Of a stretch of DNA of 64,000 bases, positions 36,241 to 53,310 are shown piece after piece. Each line of letters begins with the position of its first letter. The first letter of the stretch is position 1. A model generated the notes under the pieces. It searched no databases and had not been told where the DNA came from. It saw only the letters and a list, made by a program, of their open reading frames with translations. Source of the DNA: Rotaria sordida (taxonomy: Eukaryota > Rotifera > Eurotatoria > Philodinida > Philodinidae); assembly GCA_905250125.1 (NCBI GenBank), contig CAJNOL010001171.1, forward strand, positions 1-64,000, given 5' to 3'. Both the position numbers and the translations under genes were made by a program.

Positions 36241-37550
36241 TTTTTTGTATTTAATTAAGATCAATTAAATATCAATAGAAATTCTAGAAAGAATACAATA
36301 ATGTAATTCATCATGTCTGTATGTCTCGTTCGTATACGATTGAAAATAAAAAAGGAAAGAAAAGGAGAAGGAACAGAGATTTATCTCTCTCTCATCTTTC
36401 ACAAAGACATAAGAACAAGACGAATGATTATGTATGGACTACTACTACTAAATCATCAAGATAACATGTTGAACTTTTTTTTTTTCGAAGAAAAAGATGA
36501 AATAATAGTTGTCACATTGAATAGGTGTTTGTCTAAGGTCAGGGATATATATACAAAGACAAAAAAAGAAATTTATTCTCTCATCATCAAATTTCAAGAA
36601 CAATTTGATAGTCATATGTTTTTTTTTTGCTATTTGTTTAACATCAATATAAGAAAATGACAACAGACATTCAAAAATTATAAATAATTGGATAATTGAT
36701 GACAAGCTCTCTATGTTGGATGCAATTAGATAAAAATTATTTAAATAGTTTTATCATTAATGTCTTCGTCGAACAAAAAAAAAAAAAGAAATGTGAATAT
36801 AAAACAAACAGCTTTTATGTTTTTCTATCTCTTATAACTTGTTTAAAGTTATGATGCAATCATCGTGCGAAGATGAGCAGATGATCTCTCTAAGGTATTT
36901 TCATTTGTTGACAAGTTCTTGATGAATAAAATACACATACAATAGACAACAAAAGAAAGAAAAAAAAACCCTGAGAATAAATACATAATGAAGGATATAT
37001 TATTTTTTTTCTTCTTTCTATATATACTTACTGAGAAAAATGTGGTTAGTGATGATCAAAAAGATTTTTCTTCTACTAGTTAGAAGTAATGAATGTACAG
37101 TATATGTTGATCGGGGAAACGAGCAAAAAGAAATGAGTAGCGGCAGTAAAGAAGAAAAAGCACCTAATTAACGATAATCATACGGTATAGAAAAGTATGC
37201 TTGCGTGTATGTGTTCAGCTAGAAATCATACATAATGCAAAACGATTCATGAATAGTTTTACTCTTATTTATAATAACTATTGAATTTGAAATCTGTTCC
37301 TTTTATTTTTTTTTTCTTATTATTATTTTCTTTACCTTTATATATGCTGTTGTCATGCTGTGAATATTGATTTTTTGATTCCGTTTTTTTTTTCTTTGTC
37401 TTTTGTTTTAATAGAAATATATATGTCGTTCTTTTTTCCGGATTCGTTCGTATGTAACTGTGTATATATGGATATAGGAAACGAACTGGACGAACAAACG
37501 AACAAAGACACAATGTTGCTCGTTCAGTGACGACCGATTCGATCGTGTTG

Positions 37551-37574
37551 CGGGGAGGAGGGGGGGGGGGAGGG
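37551..37574 (+). promoter_or_regulatory. G-rich tract with G-quadruplex potential
   Basis: GGGGAGGAGG followed by a run of G and AGGG gives at least four G-runs within 24 nt in an otherwise AT-rich region, about 1.3 kb upstream of the Prickle start codon. The G-rich strand is opposite the Prickle coding strand. A regulatory role is only inferred. Confidence 0.35.
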
Positions 37575-38719
37575 AAGAAAAAAATATATATACGATAGTT
37601 CGCCTGCTATAGCTACTATATAAACAAAATGATGCTGGTTCGTTCGTTCGTTCGTTTGTTTCTATTTTTTTTCGCACCGTGTTCGCGTCGTAATGGCGAA
37701 TATTCAAAATGTGCGCTTTCGCTCATCCAAATATGTATGGCGAATGAGAGAACGCGCGCGCGAGAGAGAGAATAAGTAAAAGAAACGAAAAGAAGAGAAT
37801 AAGAGAAAGATTGTTCAACGAGTTATTGCTTGTACAAACAGCTGTCGAAATATGTAGCGCCACACTTTGATGTTTCTCCCACTCGACATTCGAGCGTGAA
37901 AATTTTTTCTTTTTTTCATCTCCACCCCTTCTGGTCATCAGATCTATTAAATGAATAAAGACGTGTGACATATCGAAGCAAGAAAAAAAACGGACGTTTT
38001 ACTAGAGAAAAAGAAAAGCATTTGACTCTTTATTGGTTCAAAGTGTATGTCTTGTGTTTTTCTTTACTTAAGTATAGTGTATATTGGATCAAGAGGTAGG
38101 TTACGTGTTAATGTATATGTAGACATGTGTCAACAAGAATCTATTCTTGTATTTACATCTAAAAACGTGTGAATATTGTCTTGAATTGTATTGAATTCTT
38201 TTTTTTGTTTCTTAAAAGAATTTATTATGTAAAAAGAATAAGAGAATTTTAGATGAATGTTCTTGAATATAATACTTCAAGTTTGTCTTGAAAAGAAAAT
38301 TTGATATCGAACTAGAAAAAATCAAGAAATTAAAGTATTTGTAAGAAGAAATTCGATTATGATCAGACAATCAATATAATAAAAAGAAAACTAGGTGTTC
38401 TTCTTCATTGCTAATCATTTACATAAGCTTTCATGCATTTCAATGACTCCAAGCTAGATGCTTATCAAGAATATTCATTAGTCGTATTCATTACCTTGAT
38501 ATTTGCTATTCATGTAAAATATACATAAAAGAGAATATTGCGTTAAAAGAAGCCATATGTAATTATCATGATCAGAGAAGCAAATATGGAATATTCATGG
38601 TTCCTTATATTCAATCGAATGTCTAATGCAATATTCTATATGAAAAGGAAAGGTTGAATCTATTAAAAACATTTTTTTATAATTAAAATGTTTTCAATGC
38701 ATCGATGTCTAAAACTATC

Positions 38720-38965
38720 AACCTCAAAATTCGGAGTGAAACGGATTTCACATTTCAAAGTCAAATAAAAATACGACATTCGATATCAATACGGAAAACT
38801 ATACTGAACCCAACACATCCTAGAGAAAAATTTTGTGGAAAAAAACGACTCCTTGGGGACCACAGGTGAATTTTTCACGGGCGAAAAAATTTTCTCTAAA
38901 ATGTGTTTGATTCAATGTAGTTTTTCACACTGATTCCGAATGCCTTATTTAGTTTACTTTAAAAT
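38720..38965. mobile_element. Fold-back (MITE-like) element
   Basis: Left-arm words CGGAAAACTATACTGAACCCAACACATC and AGAGAAAAATTTT are mirrored at the right by AAAATTTTCTCT and TGTGTTTGATTCAATGTAGTTTTTCACAC. The centre contains GTGAATTTTTCACGGGCGAAAAAA, similar to the centre of the larger palindrome at 40701-41720. That suggests a related family. No coding frame. Confidence 0.55.
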
Positions 38966-40084
38966 TGTGTCATGACAATGAAAACTGCCAAAAAAATGTA
39001 AAATCCATTTTGTTCTGAACATACTATTTATTTTTGAATATTTTGTTTTTTACTATTTTGTAGAAAATAAGAAATGGATATTTCAGTTGCATTCGAAATA
39101 CTCAGTTTTCATTCATATTAACTTTATAAAACTTGAGTCGATCAAAATTGCATTATATTGAAATACTTCTATCACGTTCGCGGAAATGAAAACAAGCACA
39201 ATTGAAAAATTTTGTTTTTTTGATCTACTGATTCGTATACTAGCATCATAGTTCTTCTCGGAAATCTGCTTACTTTATCTAACATAATACTGTAGTGATG
39301 AAGTTCTATCATCGAGTGCTGATAGTGTATTTGCCAAATGTAGTATCAAATAATCATGTTCTCATCTTCTAAAACCTGTATTGACCCTTGTATATTATGT
39401 ACTTGATGAAAATTGAGCTAGGAAGTTTCAATAGCAGATGTGAGACTTTGTGAAAGGAAAGCGATCATAATCATAAAACCTGTTTTGAAGTCCATTAGAG
39501 GTCATATCGGCTTATTTTTCAAAAAAAATCTCGGAAGGAAAGAGTGATTGCTACCAGTGAAGAGTCCATCGGGTTCGGATCTGGGACCAACGTGATAGGC
39601 TTCACTCTGATATCTCTTCTAAATCCGCCCCTAGGAGATTTTATGAAGTTCGATTTTCGTATCTTTCTCTTGAATAAAATATGACGAGATTCTCTATATA
39701 GTATTTGAAGCGTTCAAGAGAATTTCTATAATGAATATATTATTATTGTCTATTATAGTTCGTAAATAAGAATTCAATAATAATTATTTAAAATTTTATA
39801 CAACTTCAAAGACAAGAGAGATTGAACTTTGTTTCATTTCAATATTATACATAGTATCTAAATATATAATACAATTGTGTTATATTTCTTTTAACTTTTT
39901 CAAAGAAAACCACAAAAGTATTTCTGAAAAACTATTCGGAAAAAGAAAACAAACGGCTGATAATAAAAATAGCACAACGGATAACTACATGATATTATAA
40001 AGTAGAAAAAAAAGAAAACAAACACAAATATTTTCCGGGGTTTTTTTTTTTTTGATAAGTTTTTTTATCAAAGAATATTTAATA

Positions 40085-45039
<4,955 letters not shown>

Positions 45040-45983
45040 AGTTTACTTTTATTTTGTTTTTTTTAACGTATAAATACACTATGCAAATGTTCTATTTTTA
45101 TATATGAAAAGAAAAATGTATTGCCAGATGAGATTGTTTCACTATTCAATGATAATGTGGCGATAGCGTTGATCAAAAAAAAGAAAAATAAATGCCGTTT
45201 TCTTTTCTTCTTCCATTCTTATTTTTTTCTTCTCAAACACAATATAACTTTTAAAAAAAAAAACTTTAACATTTTCGTTTTTATCGTACGTATAATATAC
45301 TTAAATACTACGCAATTTACTCTTAAATAAAACAAAACTGCGAAGAGTCAAAAAAATATTATTTTTTTTTTTCGTTTCATAGAAAGAGTGAAGACTTAGT
45401 AAATAAACAATACTAAAATTCTATTACTTCTCTATGTTACAGTCAATGTGTTCTATGCTTTCTTTTCTTTCTCATTTCTATAGTAACGGTAGTATGAGGT
45501 TCTAGAGAAGTGGCTAAATTATAAACTCAACAGAGTAAGGCACTGAGAGTAAATATGTCTCAATAGCCGTCGTTATTTGGTTTTTTGTTACTGAATAAAT
45601 CAGCATCGTGAGAAAAAAAATATATGTGATATGTGCAAGTGCACATAAATAACAACGTCATTGATGTGTATATTACAATTTTTTCGTTATTTATTGATTG
45701 TAGAAACACAAAAATAAGAAAAAAACAACAAAACACGCATTTGAAATGCGAGTTTGTATTTCGGTTATGGGAGATATTTAGTTAGTAATCGTACGGTAAA
45801 CACGAAAATATGGCCTACCCTCTGAATTTATTCAGCTGTCTTAAACCACACAACATATGAAAGCAACTAAGGACAAAATTTCGGAGTATGAGAAAAGAAA
45901 GGAATGAAACATAGCCTTAATACATATGTAAATATAAGAATATTGGAAATAGCGATAAAAAAAAAAACAATTTAAATATTTAC

Positions 45984-46063
45984 CTTTTGAAGGTATGGGC
46001 ACTTTCTCAAAGGTTACCGGTCGATCAACAAGCGATGATGATGAAGATATGAAACCTTCATTT
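45984..46063 (-). CDS. Candidate alternative 5' exon of PFKFB
   Basis: An 80-nt segment preceded by TTTTAG and followed by GTAAAT on the minus strand. It encodes NEGFISSSSSLVDRPVTFEKVPIPSK and ends in phase 1, exactly the phase needed to join PFKFB exon 2 at 44735 (as the annotated first exon does). The serine-rich, proline-containing sequence would suit a variable regulatory N-terminus. An in-frame ATG exists upstream at 46146 without splicing. It is not compatible in phase with the YOD1 exon end. Low confidence without transcripts. Confidence 0.35.
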
Positions 46064-46310
46064 CTAAAACAAGTACAAATCAATTTTTTATTAATATTTT
46101 TCAAATGAAAGAGAATATAGTTATTGATTCTATTTTCTTCATTCATATTAAGAAATTTCTAGTCTATATGCCATTGATTAGATAAGCTATATAAAAAAAA
46201 CAAACAATGCAATTCTTATAATCATTCCAACCAACACGTACAAGATATAATCAACAACAACAAACTATAGCTTTCATTTCGATTTTATCAGATCTCAAAT
46301 ACTGGTTGGA

Positions 46311-46590
46311 CGTAGGTGAAATTAGCCAAAGATTTGAGTAAAAACAGCTAGGATTCGCCTAAGAACTTGTTCCAAGTGTAACTCGACGAGTTCTATCCAA
46401 TGCTATGTTCAGATTTTCATTAGCTCAAACTACAGTTTTCATAGCGCCATCGATGGTCCCAAAGATCATACTTTAAGCTGTGAAAAATCTGAATAACGTA
46501 TTGGATAGAGCTCGTCGAGTTGTACTTGGAACAGACTCCTAGGCAAATCCTAGCTGTTTTTACTCGAATCTTTGGCTAATTTTACCTACG
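46311..46590. mobile_element. 280-bp fold-back element with CGTAGG ends
   Basis: The left arm CGTAGGTGAAATTAGCCAAAG is mirrored at the right by CTTTGGCTAATTTTACCTACG. Pairing continues through AAAAACAGCTAGGATT and AACTCGACGAG. Arms are about 110 nt with a short non-coding centre. The flanks share ACTGGT-like words but no clean target duplication. Confidence 0.7.
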
Positions 46591-47639
46591 TTACTGGTCA
46601 GATATAATTTCAAAATAGAATAAATTTTATAGTTACATTATTTCATCTCAAAAATAATCGAAAGTATTTGTCGATGATAATCTATTGACATTTGTATTAC
46701 TAGCAAAAGACAATTGAAATATGTATAGATGCTTCAAATATTTACTGCATTCTTTATCATCAATTATAACTGTTTTTCTAAATTCTGTTGGATAAACTTT
46801 GTAATTGAATACAAAATTCTTTGTCATTCTCGAAAAGTTTTCTATGAAATTCATCTTTTCATGGTCTTTTTTGTGTATATTATTAGACAACATGCATTCA
46901 AAAACTAGAATCAAACATGTGCACATATTAGTAGTGATTTCAAATAGATTTTATAAAATTAAAACAACTATTTTCAACATCTTAACCTAGTTAGTGTCTA
47001 ATATAAAATTCGTGAGTGAATAATAGCTTTAGCAATATTCATGCAAATGAAACATTATTCTATCGATAGCACACATAAAATAGCAAATATTGATATAACA
47101 TGCAAAATGAAAAAACAAAACACCATAACCATCATCGTCTATGCAAAGGTCATTGAGCGTAAGTTGTGTGATATTAGAATTAAAAACAAACAACACACTT
47201 ACAACATCATTTTACTTTCTTGCTGGTTTTCTTTTTTCTTTTTTGTTTAATTATAATAATAATCTGAATTGAAGAGAATCATTCGATGTGTATTAGATAT
47301 TGTTCTTTTTCTTTTTTATGTCAAAAATAGGAAAAAAAAAAAAAAAAAACGTATACAAGTCGTAAGAGTATTTATTCTTTTTTTTCTTTTTCGTGACGAT
47401 TGACATGTATATAATTTATTTACATACGTTGGTGGTGTGGAAAGAAAAAAGACAGAAAATAAATTCATGTATGTATATATATATATATATATATAATAAG
47501 ACGCATTGAAAGAGAAAGCTACCGTACAATGAGAGAAGCGAAGATCACACTAGTAAATATTGTATTTTTTTTTTTTTTATTATTTTGTGCTTACGAATTC
47601 ACGCTGGCACTGTTCTTGAATATATGTGTTTATAAAGAA

Positions 47640-47739
47640 NNNNNNNNNNNNNNNNNNNNNNNNNNNNNNNNNNNNNNNNNNNNNNNNNNNNNNNNNNNNN
47701 NNNNNNNNNNNNNNNNNNNNNNNNNNNNNNNNNNNNNNN
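47640..47739. other. Assembly gap of 100 N
   Basis: Exactly one hundred undetermined bases, the usual placeholder for a gap of unknown size. The open frame that appears to run across it is an artefact. Missing sequence here could include the rest of the adjacent mariner element or 3' exons of the YOD1 gene. Confidence 0.98.
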
Positions 47740-47915
47740 TCATTTTAAGTATAGGAGACATCATCAGAACAAGTCAATAGGGATTTGTTCTTACATTTTT
47801 TGTAGAGCTTTTCAAGGCGCATCTTTTAAAAAAAAGATCAAGGTTCTATCATTTACTTATGCCGAGATATATGCAAAACACAAAATGTTGCAAAACTTTT
47901 GGAACACCCGGTATA
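47740..47915. mobile_element. Mariner-type element terminus abutting the gap
   Basis: Read inward from the right, the end is TATACCGGGTGTTCCAAAAG and continues with AT-rich sequence typical of mariner untranslated ends. The other end and any transposase would lie in or beyond the assembly gap. Only one terminus is visible, so family assignment rests on the terminal motif. Confidence 0.5.
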
Positions 47916-48550
47916 TCATCCATTTATTCTCCAGTCACTTTACATATTAGTTTATTGTCACTGTGAAACATAGTGAGTTCGTACATCGATAAACATTTTA
48001 TCTAAATATTAGTGGCATACAAGGACAAAAGTTGTACGAGACGAAAGAATGCTCTGCCTTTTAGCTACCTTGCGGTATGAAGTGTTATTTAATGATAGAT
48101 TCAATAACTGACATGTTTCCTACAATTAATACTGGCTGTAGCTCCCTATACACACTAACTAATTACAAGAGCACATGTATGACATAATGTGTAATCAGCA
48201 TGTTATTTCACGGATGATTCGAGACAATCAGCCACTGCTGACTTATCCAAGGTTATTCTATGACTGTTAGTACAAAGGTTTGAGTATAGTTCCTTCTGGA
48301 TATGTGTCGTAGACACTTAATCATAACAATAAATTGTAGGAAAGGATGGATTATACTCCAAACTATGTTTGTACTAGGGGTGAAGACCCTCATATAACTC
48401 TTCTACAGGAAGTTAAAGCTTCTTTTTTAAGCGAAACTCAATTGTTTGTTGGAGAAGCTTTAACTACAGTCTAGTTATGCTATTATCAAATCTTCTCGTT
48501 TAAATTATATTCTATATTATTTAAATTTAAAAGTAATCTTTTCATCTTAC

Positions 48551-49493
48551 CAGGATCATAATGTAAATTATCATACAAAAGAAAAACTCGATAAGGAAAA
48601 TGTCGATCTTCACCAAAATAATCAATACGTCCTTCACATTCAGTATTAATAACACATATTTCAGTTTCATATTCTTGTGTTAATATAGCTAATTCAATTC
48701 CACCACCCCATGAATCATCTTAAAATTTTATTATAAATATACATTAAAAAAAAACCAAAAGAAATCTTCTTTTTTTACCTCTTCGAATCCATTTTGAATA
48801 TTCCAAATTTGTTCGACCTAACATAGCTTCGGAATAAGTTATTTGATCTGATTCTATTTTCGATGCAACTAAATTACGTAAATATTTATTTGATGCTAAA
48901 TCTAATTTTCCTGAATGTAAAACGAAATAAATCGATGAAAAAAGACAACTATTATCAGCTGGCACAGAAAATCTTATAAGTTGTCCAATAAGAGATTTTT
49001 TTGTTGATAAATTATTTGTTGTTTTTGCTTGAATTAAAGATGCTGTTGTTGATGGTGATGTTTCTTCTGGATTAAGTAAGGATGATGATGATATTGATGA
49101 TGCAGTTGAATGAAAACAATCTGAATTATCTAATGAACTTGCTGTATGATTATCATTTGTTGATATATCATCATTATCTTGTTGTTGACAAAGTATTAAT
49201 TCAGTTAAATCAATATAAAGTTCTTCATTACTTGATAAACCATATTTATCAAGTGTTATTGATACATCATAATGTGTATTATTATTATAATTATTATTTA
49301 TTGGATAAAGTAATGAACAACCATTTGAACCATTACGATAAATTGATATATGTAATAATTGATCAACACTTAAATTTAAATCATGTGCAATTTGTTTTAA
49401 TAAATCAATAATACGATATCGTGCAGCAATTTGCATACGATGATATTTATTTGGTTTAAGACGAATAAGTATTCGTAATAAAGGACCAGCCAT
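48551..49493 (-). CDS. YOD1: YOD1/OTU1-type deubiquitinase, 3' end missing
   Basis: OTU-family cysteine protease; YOD1/Otu1 works with p97/VCP in ER-associated degradation. Two exons are seen: 48779-49493 and 48551-48718, phase 1 at the junction. Residues 1-97 form the N-terminal UBX-like domain that binds p97. A low-complexity Ser/Asn linker follows (about 105-165). The OTU core starts near 168: Asp180 and Cys183 in PADNSCLFSSIYF, WGGGIELAIL at 242-251, IDYFGED, and the catalytic His291 in YDNLHYDP. Exon 2 ends with a strong donor (G|GTAAG) at 48551/48550, so more coding sequence is expected; the family's C-terminal C2H2 zinc finger is not found downstream. Reading through the donor would add 22 unrelated codons to a stop at 48486. 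The missing end may be in the 100-N gap, in an unrecognised exon, or lost. Confidence 0.87.
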
Positions 49494-50589
49494 CCTAATT
49501 CAAGTTAATATATTTCAATTAAATAAAAACAAAATCTGAAAATAAGACAATTGAGATTAAAGTCTTGTGATGCACGAGCTTATTTATATTAAAAGACGAC
49601 GTTTGTTGTTTATTATTTCATCGTTTAGTATTTAGATTTTTATTAGTCATAAATAACCAATTAAATTTTATTTATTAACCACTGTAAATGTTAAATAATT
49701 TATATAGTTTTTTAAAAATTTTAATTTATTAATTTTTCAAATTATATTTAATAAAAAACTATTTTGCTTCTTATACTAATCTAATTGAAGAAGATGTCAC
49801 TAAAATCAAGCATCAGGATATTCTAAACTAGTGGTGGCGCCACAAGTAGACTTCATCTTTTAGAAATTTGTTTTGAGATTTTACAAAACAAAAAAGAATT
49901 ATGTTTCATCAATCAATATTATCGAATAATCCTTGCTCAACTACAAAAGTTTGTTTTTTTTTCTAATTTTCTAACGGTAATTTTTTGAAATTAAAAACCT
50001 GCATTAGACTCAAAAATCCAATTCTACTTCTATGGGAATCAGAGTGATTGAAAAGAATTTTTTTTTTAGAGGGTGTTAAGTTTCGAGTAGTGGTAAGCGG
50101 GACAAATTGATTTTAATCCCGGCGAAAAAAAATTGTTAGTTCTGGTTTCACGTTTGGTAATACATATACTAACAAAAAATGCGCAATATCATTATGTAAT
50201 ACTCTGAATGTACTCGAGACATCTTGCATGACATCGAATATCCTCCCTCTTGGAGATTCATTACTTTTTCTTTTTATCTATTCTGCATGTTTACATGACG
50301 GAAGATTCTGTTGTTTACGACAAAAACAAAAAAAAGAAAGATTAATTTTACTATTAAAATTATGCTCAGTAATTTTTAGAATACATGAATCGTGAGAATA
50401 TAACATTTGACACAAATTTTAATATCACTCCTAATGAAATAATGTTAGTCCTGGTAAAAAAAAAACAAAATTGGTTACGATTGTGGCAGGACCGGAACCA
50501 TCTTCTTCATATCTAATTTTGACAGAGGAAGGTAACATTAAAGAGATATTCATATAAACAACTTGTCGGAGTTTTTTCGGAGTCAAAAA

Positions 50590-50848
50590 TAATTTAATGG
50601 CATTTCCATAAACATATTACAAATGATTAAAACTACTGTAACAGTATTGCCTTCACAAATAACTTGTGAGAGATGGTTCTCAAAAATGAATATAGTCAAG
50701 AATTTTCTTCGAAAAATTACTGTCTGAAAGACATTTACATACTTAATAGTATTGACTATTGAACATGATTTTAATATTCACTATAAACGTGTAGTAGATA
50801 AATATCCAACGAATCATGAGAATAGTAAAATTTTCTTGTGTTAGGTTG
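50590..50848 (+). pseudogene. Fragment of hAT transposase (C-terminal dimerisation region)
   Basis: The plus-strand frame through this block reads ILQMIKTTVTVLPSQITC, then ERWFSKMNIVKNFLRK, then after one in-frame TGA, VLTIEHDFNIHYKRVVDKY. This matches the hAT C-terminal signature ER-x-FS-x-x-x-x-I-K-x-x-LR followed by a Leu-rich stretch (hATC domain). One internal stop and loss of the catalytic core upstream show it is a dead fragment. No terminal repeats could be paired with it. Confidence 0.7.
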
Positions 50849-51059
50849 TATATTTAGATGTTTTCAATAGAATTTATCGAATTCTTTGCACAAAAGTGTA
50901 AATAGGAGCATCGCCTGTGACGAGTTAAAAAATTCGAAAAATTTTCCACTACACTTTTGACTTTTAAAATTTTAGACCACCGTGATGAAAAGTCCTGGCA
51001 TTGTCTCTAGTGCAAACAGAAGTACTTCTGACGTTAGTTGTTATGATTTTCAATATCTT

Positions 51060-51660
51060 TTCTATAATAACTTACGAGGAAAATCCTCTAACTGATAAAT
51101 CACTTTTGAATCGAGAGACCTAAATGAGCTATGAATGTCCTGAAAAGAGTTCGTATGCTTAACTTATTACTGTGAAGATGCTACAATTTTATGATATTTA
51201 TTTAATGAATGTCGGGATTTCTCTCAGAACCATTGATTTTCAAATTTTCATTTGAAACTTTGCATTCAGATAGACCTTAACGAGAATAGTTTATATTGTG
51301 AAAATTTCAGATCTTTTGATTTGCTTCTTTACTGAAATAAGATTATGAAGTCTACCGGTTTATATGAGCGATGTGTAAAAGACAGACTATTACCATAGTT
51401 GCATCTTAGAGTAGAAACAACGATAAGATCTGAAACATCTATAAAAATTTATTCTCGTCAAGGTCAGTTTCTATGTATAGTTTCAAATCGAAATTTGAAA
51501 ATCAGTGACTACGGCATTCATTTCAAAGTACAATGAAACTGCAGTATCTCCGCAGTACTAAGTTAACGATACGAATTATTTTCAAAATATGCATAATTCA
51601 TTTTAGTCTTTCGACTCAAAAAGCAATTTATTAGTTGGAGGATTTCCTTCGGAAAACGAA
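51060..51660. mobile_element. ~600-bp fold-back element
   Basis: The left arm (GAGGAAAATCCTCTAACTGATAAATC near 51075) mirrors the right arm near 51630-51655 (reverse complement GAAGGAAATCCTCCAACTAATAAATT). Inner blocks GATTTTCAAATTTTCATTTGAAACT and CGAGAATA are also mirrored. Arms are about 260 nt at roughly 75 percent identity by eye, with an ~80-nt centre. No coding frame; an old non-autonomous element. Confidence 0.65.
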
Positions 51661-52496
51661 AGATACATACATATAAACAATCTCGATGAAAAAGATTACT
51701 TTTCTAAATAAGTTCTTTTAGTATAGACACCATTTGGAATTAACATTGGTTTATGAGAGCATTTTTTTTCGTACTTCATCATGTCACTAACGAAAAGTAA
51801 ATTGATTTTTTTTTGTTGAAAAATCTAAATATACTCAGAAAAAAATCTTCAGTCGAGATTTTGTAGCTTTAAAATTTCTCTACAGAGTGTAATATTTAGT
51901 TTTGCCTCAATTCGAAATTTTTATTACTGATAACTCTTCTGAACAAAGGTCTCTACACTACTGATTTTTTTTCAGAGTATTTAGAATAACTTAACATAAA
52001 TGTAACACATAAAAATTAATTCTAGGAAAGTTCATTGTCTCGAGATAAACATGTGAGTATTCATCAAAATACGCCTAATATATTTTATCAAGTTATTTTG
52101 ATATCAAATTTATATTATCGCAACAAAATGGAATCACTGACCGTCATTGTAATTCATTATATCGTTATCTTTATCTCATATTATTGATACCAAACCTTTT
52201 GCAAAGACCAAAGAAATGACGAAATGAATTTTTGTGAGATGCAGAATTTCTATGTTTGACAGATATTTCATTGTTGTACCAAGTTAATATAAAATTATGA
52301 AAATTTATGTCCATCGATTGAGACTAGAAAAGAGAAAACTGATAGAAATAGATAGTCAAGGAAAAGGTTCCAGTATAATCCTCATGAAATTACAATATTA
52401 AACACAATGGAGCTACTTTAACCATCGTGGGAAATTCAAAGAGGAAAACTCCGTACTCCAAGGGTATTTCAAGTCTACTCTATCAATCTGTCTGTC

Positions 52497-52655
52497 ATAA
52501 GCATATTAGTTTGAGTTAATTTTATATAAGTCTGTCTGACATTAAAGACCAAATATTTCGTTGTATTTCAAGAGTTGACTATCAATGAAGTAATTGATCC
52601 TTGGTGTCCAACAGACGACTTATATAAAATGAATTCAAACTAATATACTCACGAT
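52497..52655. mobile_element. Small fold-back element
   Basis: Left AGCATATTAGTTTGAGTTAATTTTATATAAGTCTGTCTG is mirrored by CAGACGACTTATATAAAATGAATTCAAACTAATATACT on the right. Arms are about 50 nt with a 60-nt non-coding centre. Confidence 0.6.
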
Positions 52656-53310
52656 ACATGTTGATACTAGACTTGACATAGTTAAGAAGTTATCAAAAGA
52701 CAGTTTTGACATATCATTGAAGTTTTCACTTTTTTTCCCTGTGGAAAAACATCATCGTCTATATGACAGATCATGACGAGAAACCTGCTAGATTGCTACA
52801 GGCAAATCAAAATGGAATCGATTTTGTCGCACATATATTTCAATATTCATTGTCAATTTTATTTCACAAAAGCACTGTAATAATGAAACAAAAATCTTCT
52901 GTAGTGAATCAAAGATCGGTGGTGTGACTAATCGAAATGTTGATTGGATTCTTAAAATGAACTTCTATTGGTCTGACCAATACCGGTTGCAATACTGACA
53001 CTTTTTTTTAAAAATCACATCGCTAACGATCGATATATTAAAACAAGTCAGATAAATATTTTGATATTACTTTTGTTGCATAGGACGAAAAAAATTCGAG
53101 AAGATAAATCATATTCAAAATAGTACAAAACATAAAGATAGATATAATAATTTTTTATTTCTTTACAATGTGCACAAGCAATCATCATACATATGAAAAC
53201 AGTGAAAATAATACTTATATATATATATATATACGCACAAACAAAAACAAACGAAAAACTTTTTTCTTTTTTCTATTAAAAAAATATAAAATTTATTTAT
53301 CGATTCTTTT

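Larger units (their letters stand above)
36241..40084. other. Intergenic: Prickle upstream region
   Basis: No gene supported. The 36.3-38.0 kb part contains a G-rich tract (37551-37574), a CG/GA alternating tract at 37754-37771, and many poly-T and GA stretches, typical of an upstream regulatory region. A fold-back element sits at about 38720-38965 (listed). The rest is AT-rich. Confidence 0.45.
45040..48550. other. Intergenic, with candidate exon, fold-back and assembly gap
   Basis: Between the PFKFB start and the visible part of the YOD1 gene. Contains a candidate alternative PFKFB exon (45984-46063), a fold-back element (46311-46590), a (TA)n tract near 47477-47496, the 100-N gap and a mariner terminus; all are listed separately. 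Any 3' exons of YOD1 should lie here but I could not find them. Confidence 0.45.
49494..53310. other. Intergenic, 3.8 kb, transposon-rich
   Basis: Holds a decayed hAT transposase fragment (50590-50848), a 600-bp fold-back (51060-51660) and a small fold-back (52497-52655), all listed. No host gene is supported. The remainder is AT-rich. Confidence 0.5.

Noticed and set aside
36313-36705. Overlapping frames on both strands upstream of Prickle
   Set aside because: Low-complexity Lys/Phe-rich products of A/T-rich tracts, no ATG-associated coding signal.
46648-46926. 92-codon minus-strand frame as a possible YOD1 3' exon
   Set aside because: No similarity to the YOD1 C-terminal zinc finger and no fitting acceptor in the needed phase was recognised.
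47529-47780. Open frame running across the assembly gap
   Set aside because: Forty percent of it is undetermined N; an artefact of the gap.
49082-49411. 109-codon plus-strand frame
   Set aside because: Lies opposite the YOD1 first exon and has the shadow composition (N, H, Y, L runs).
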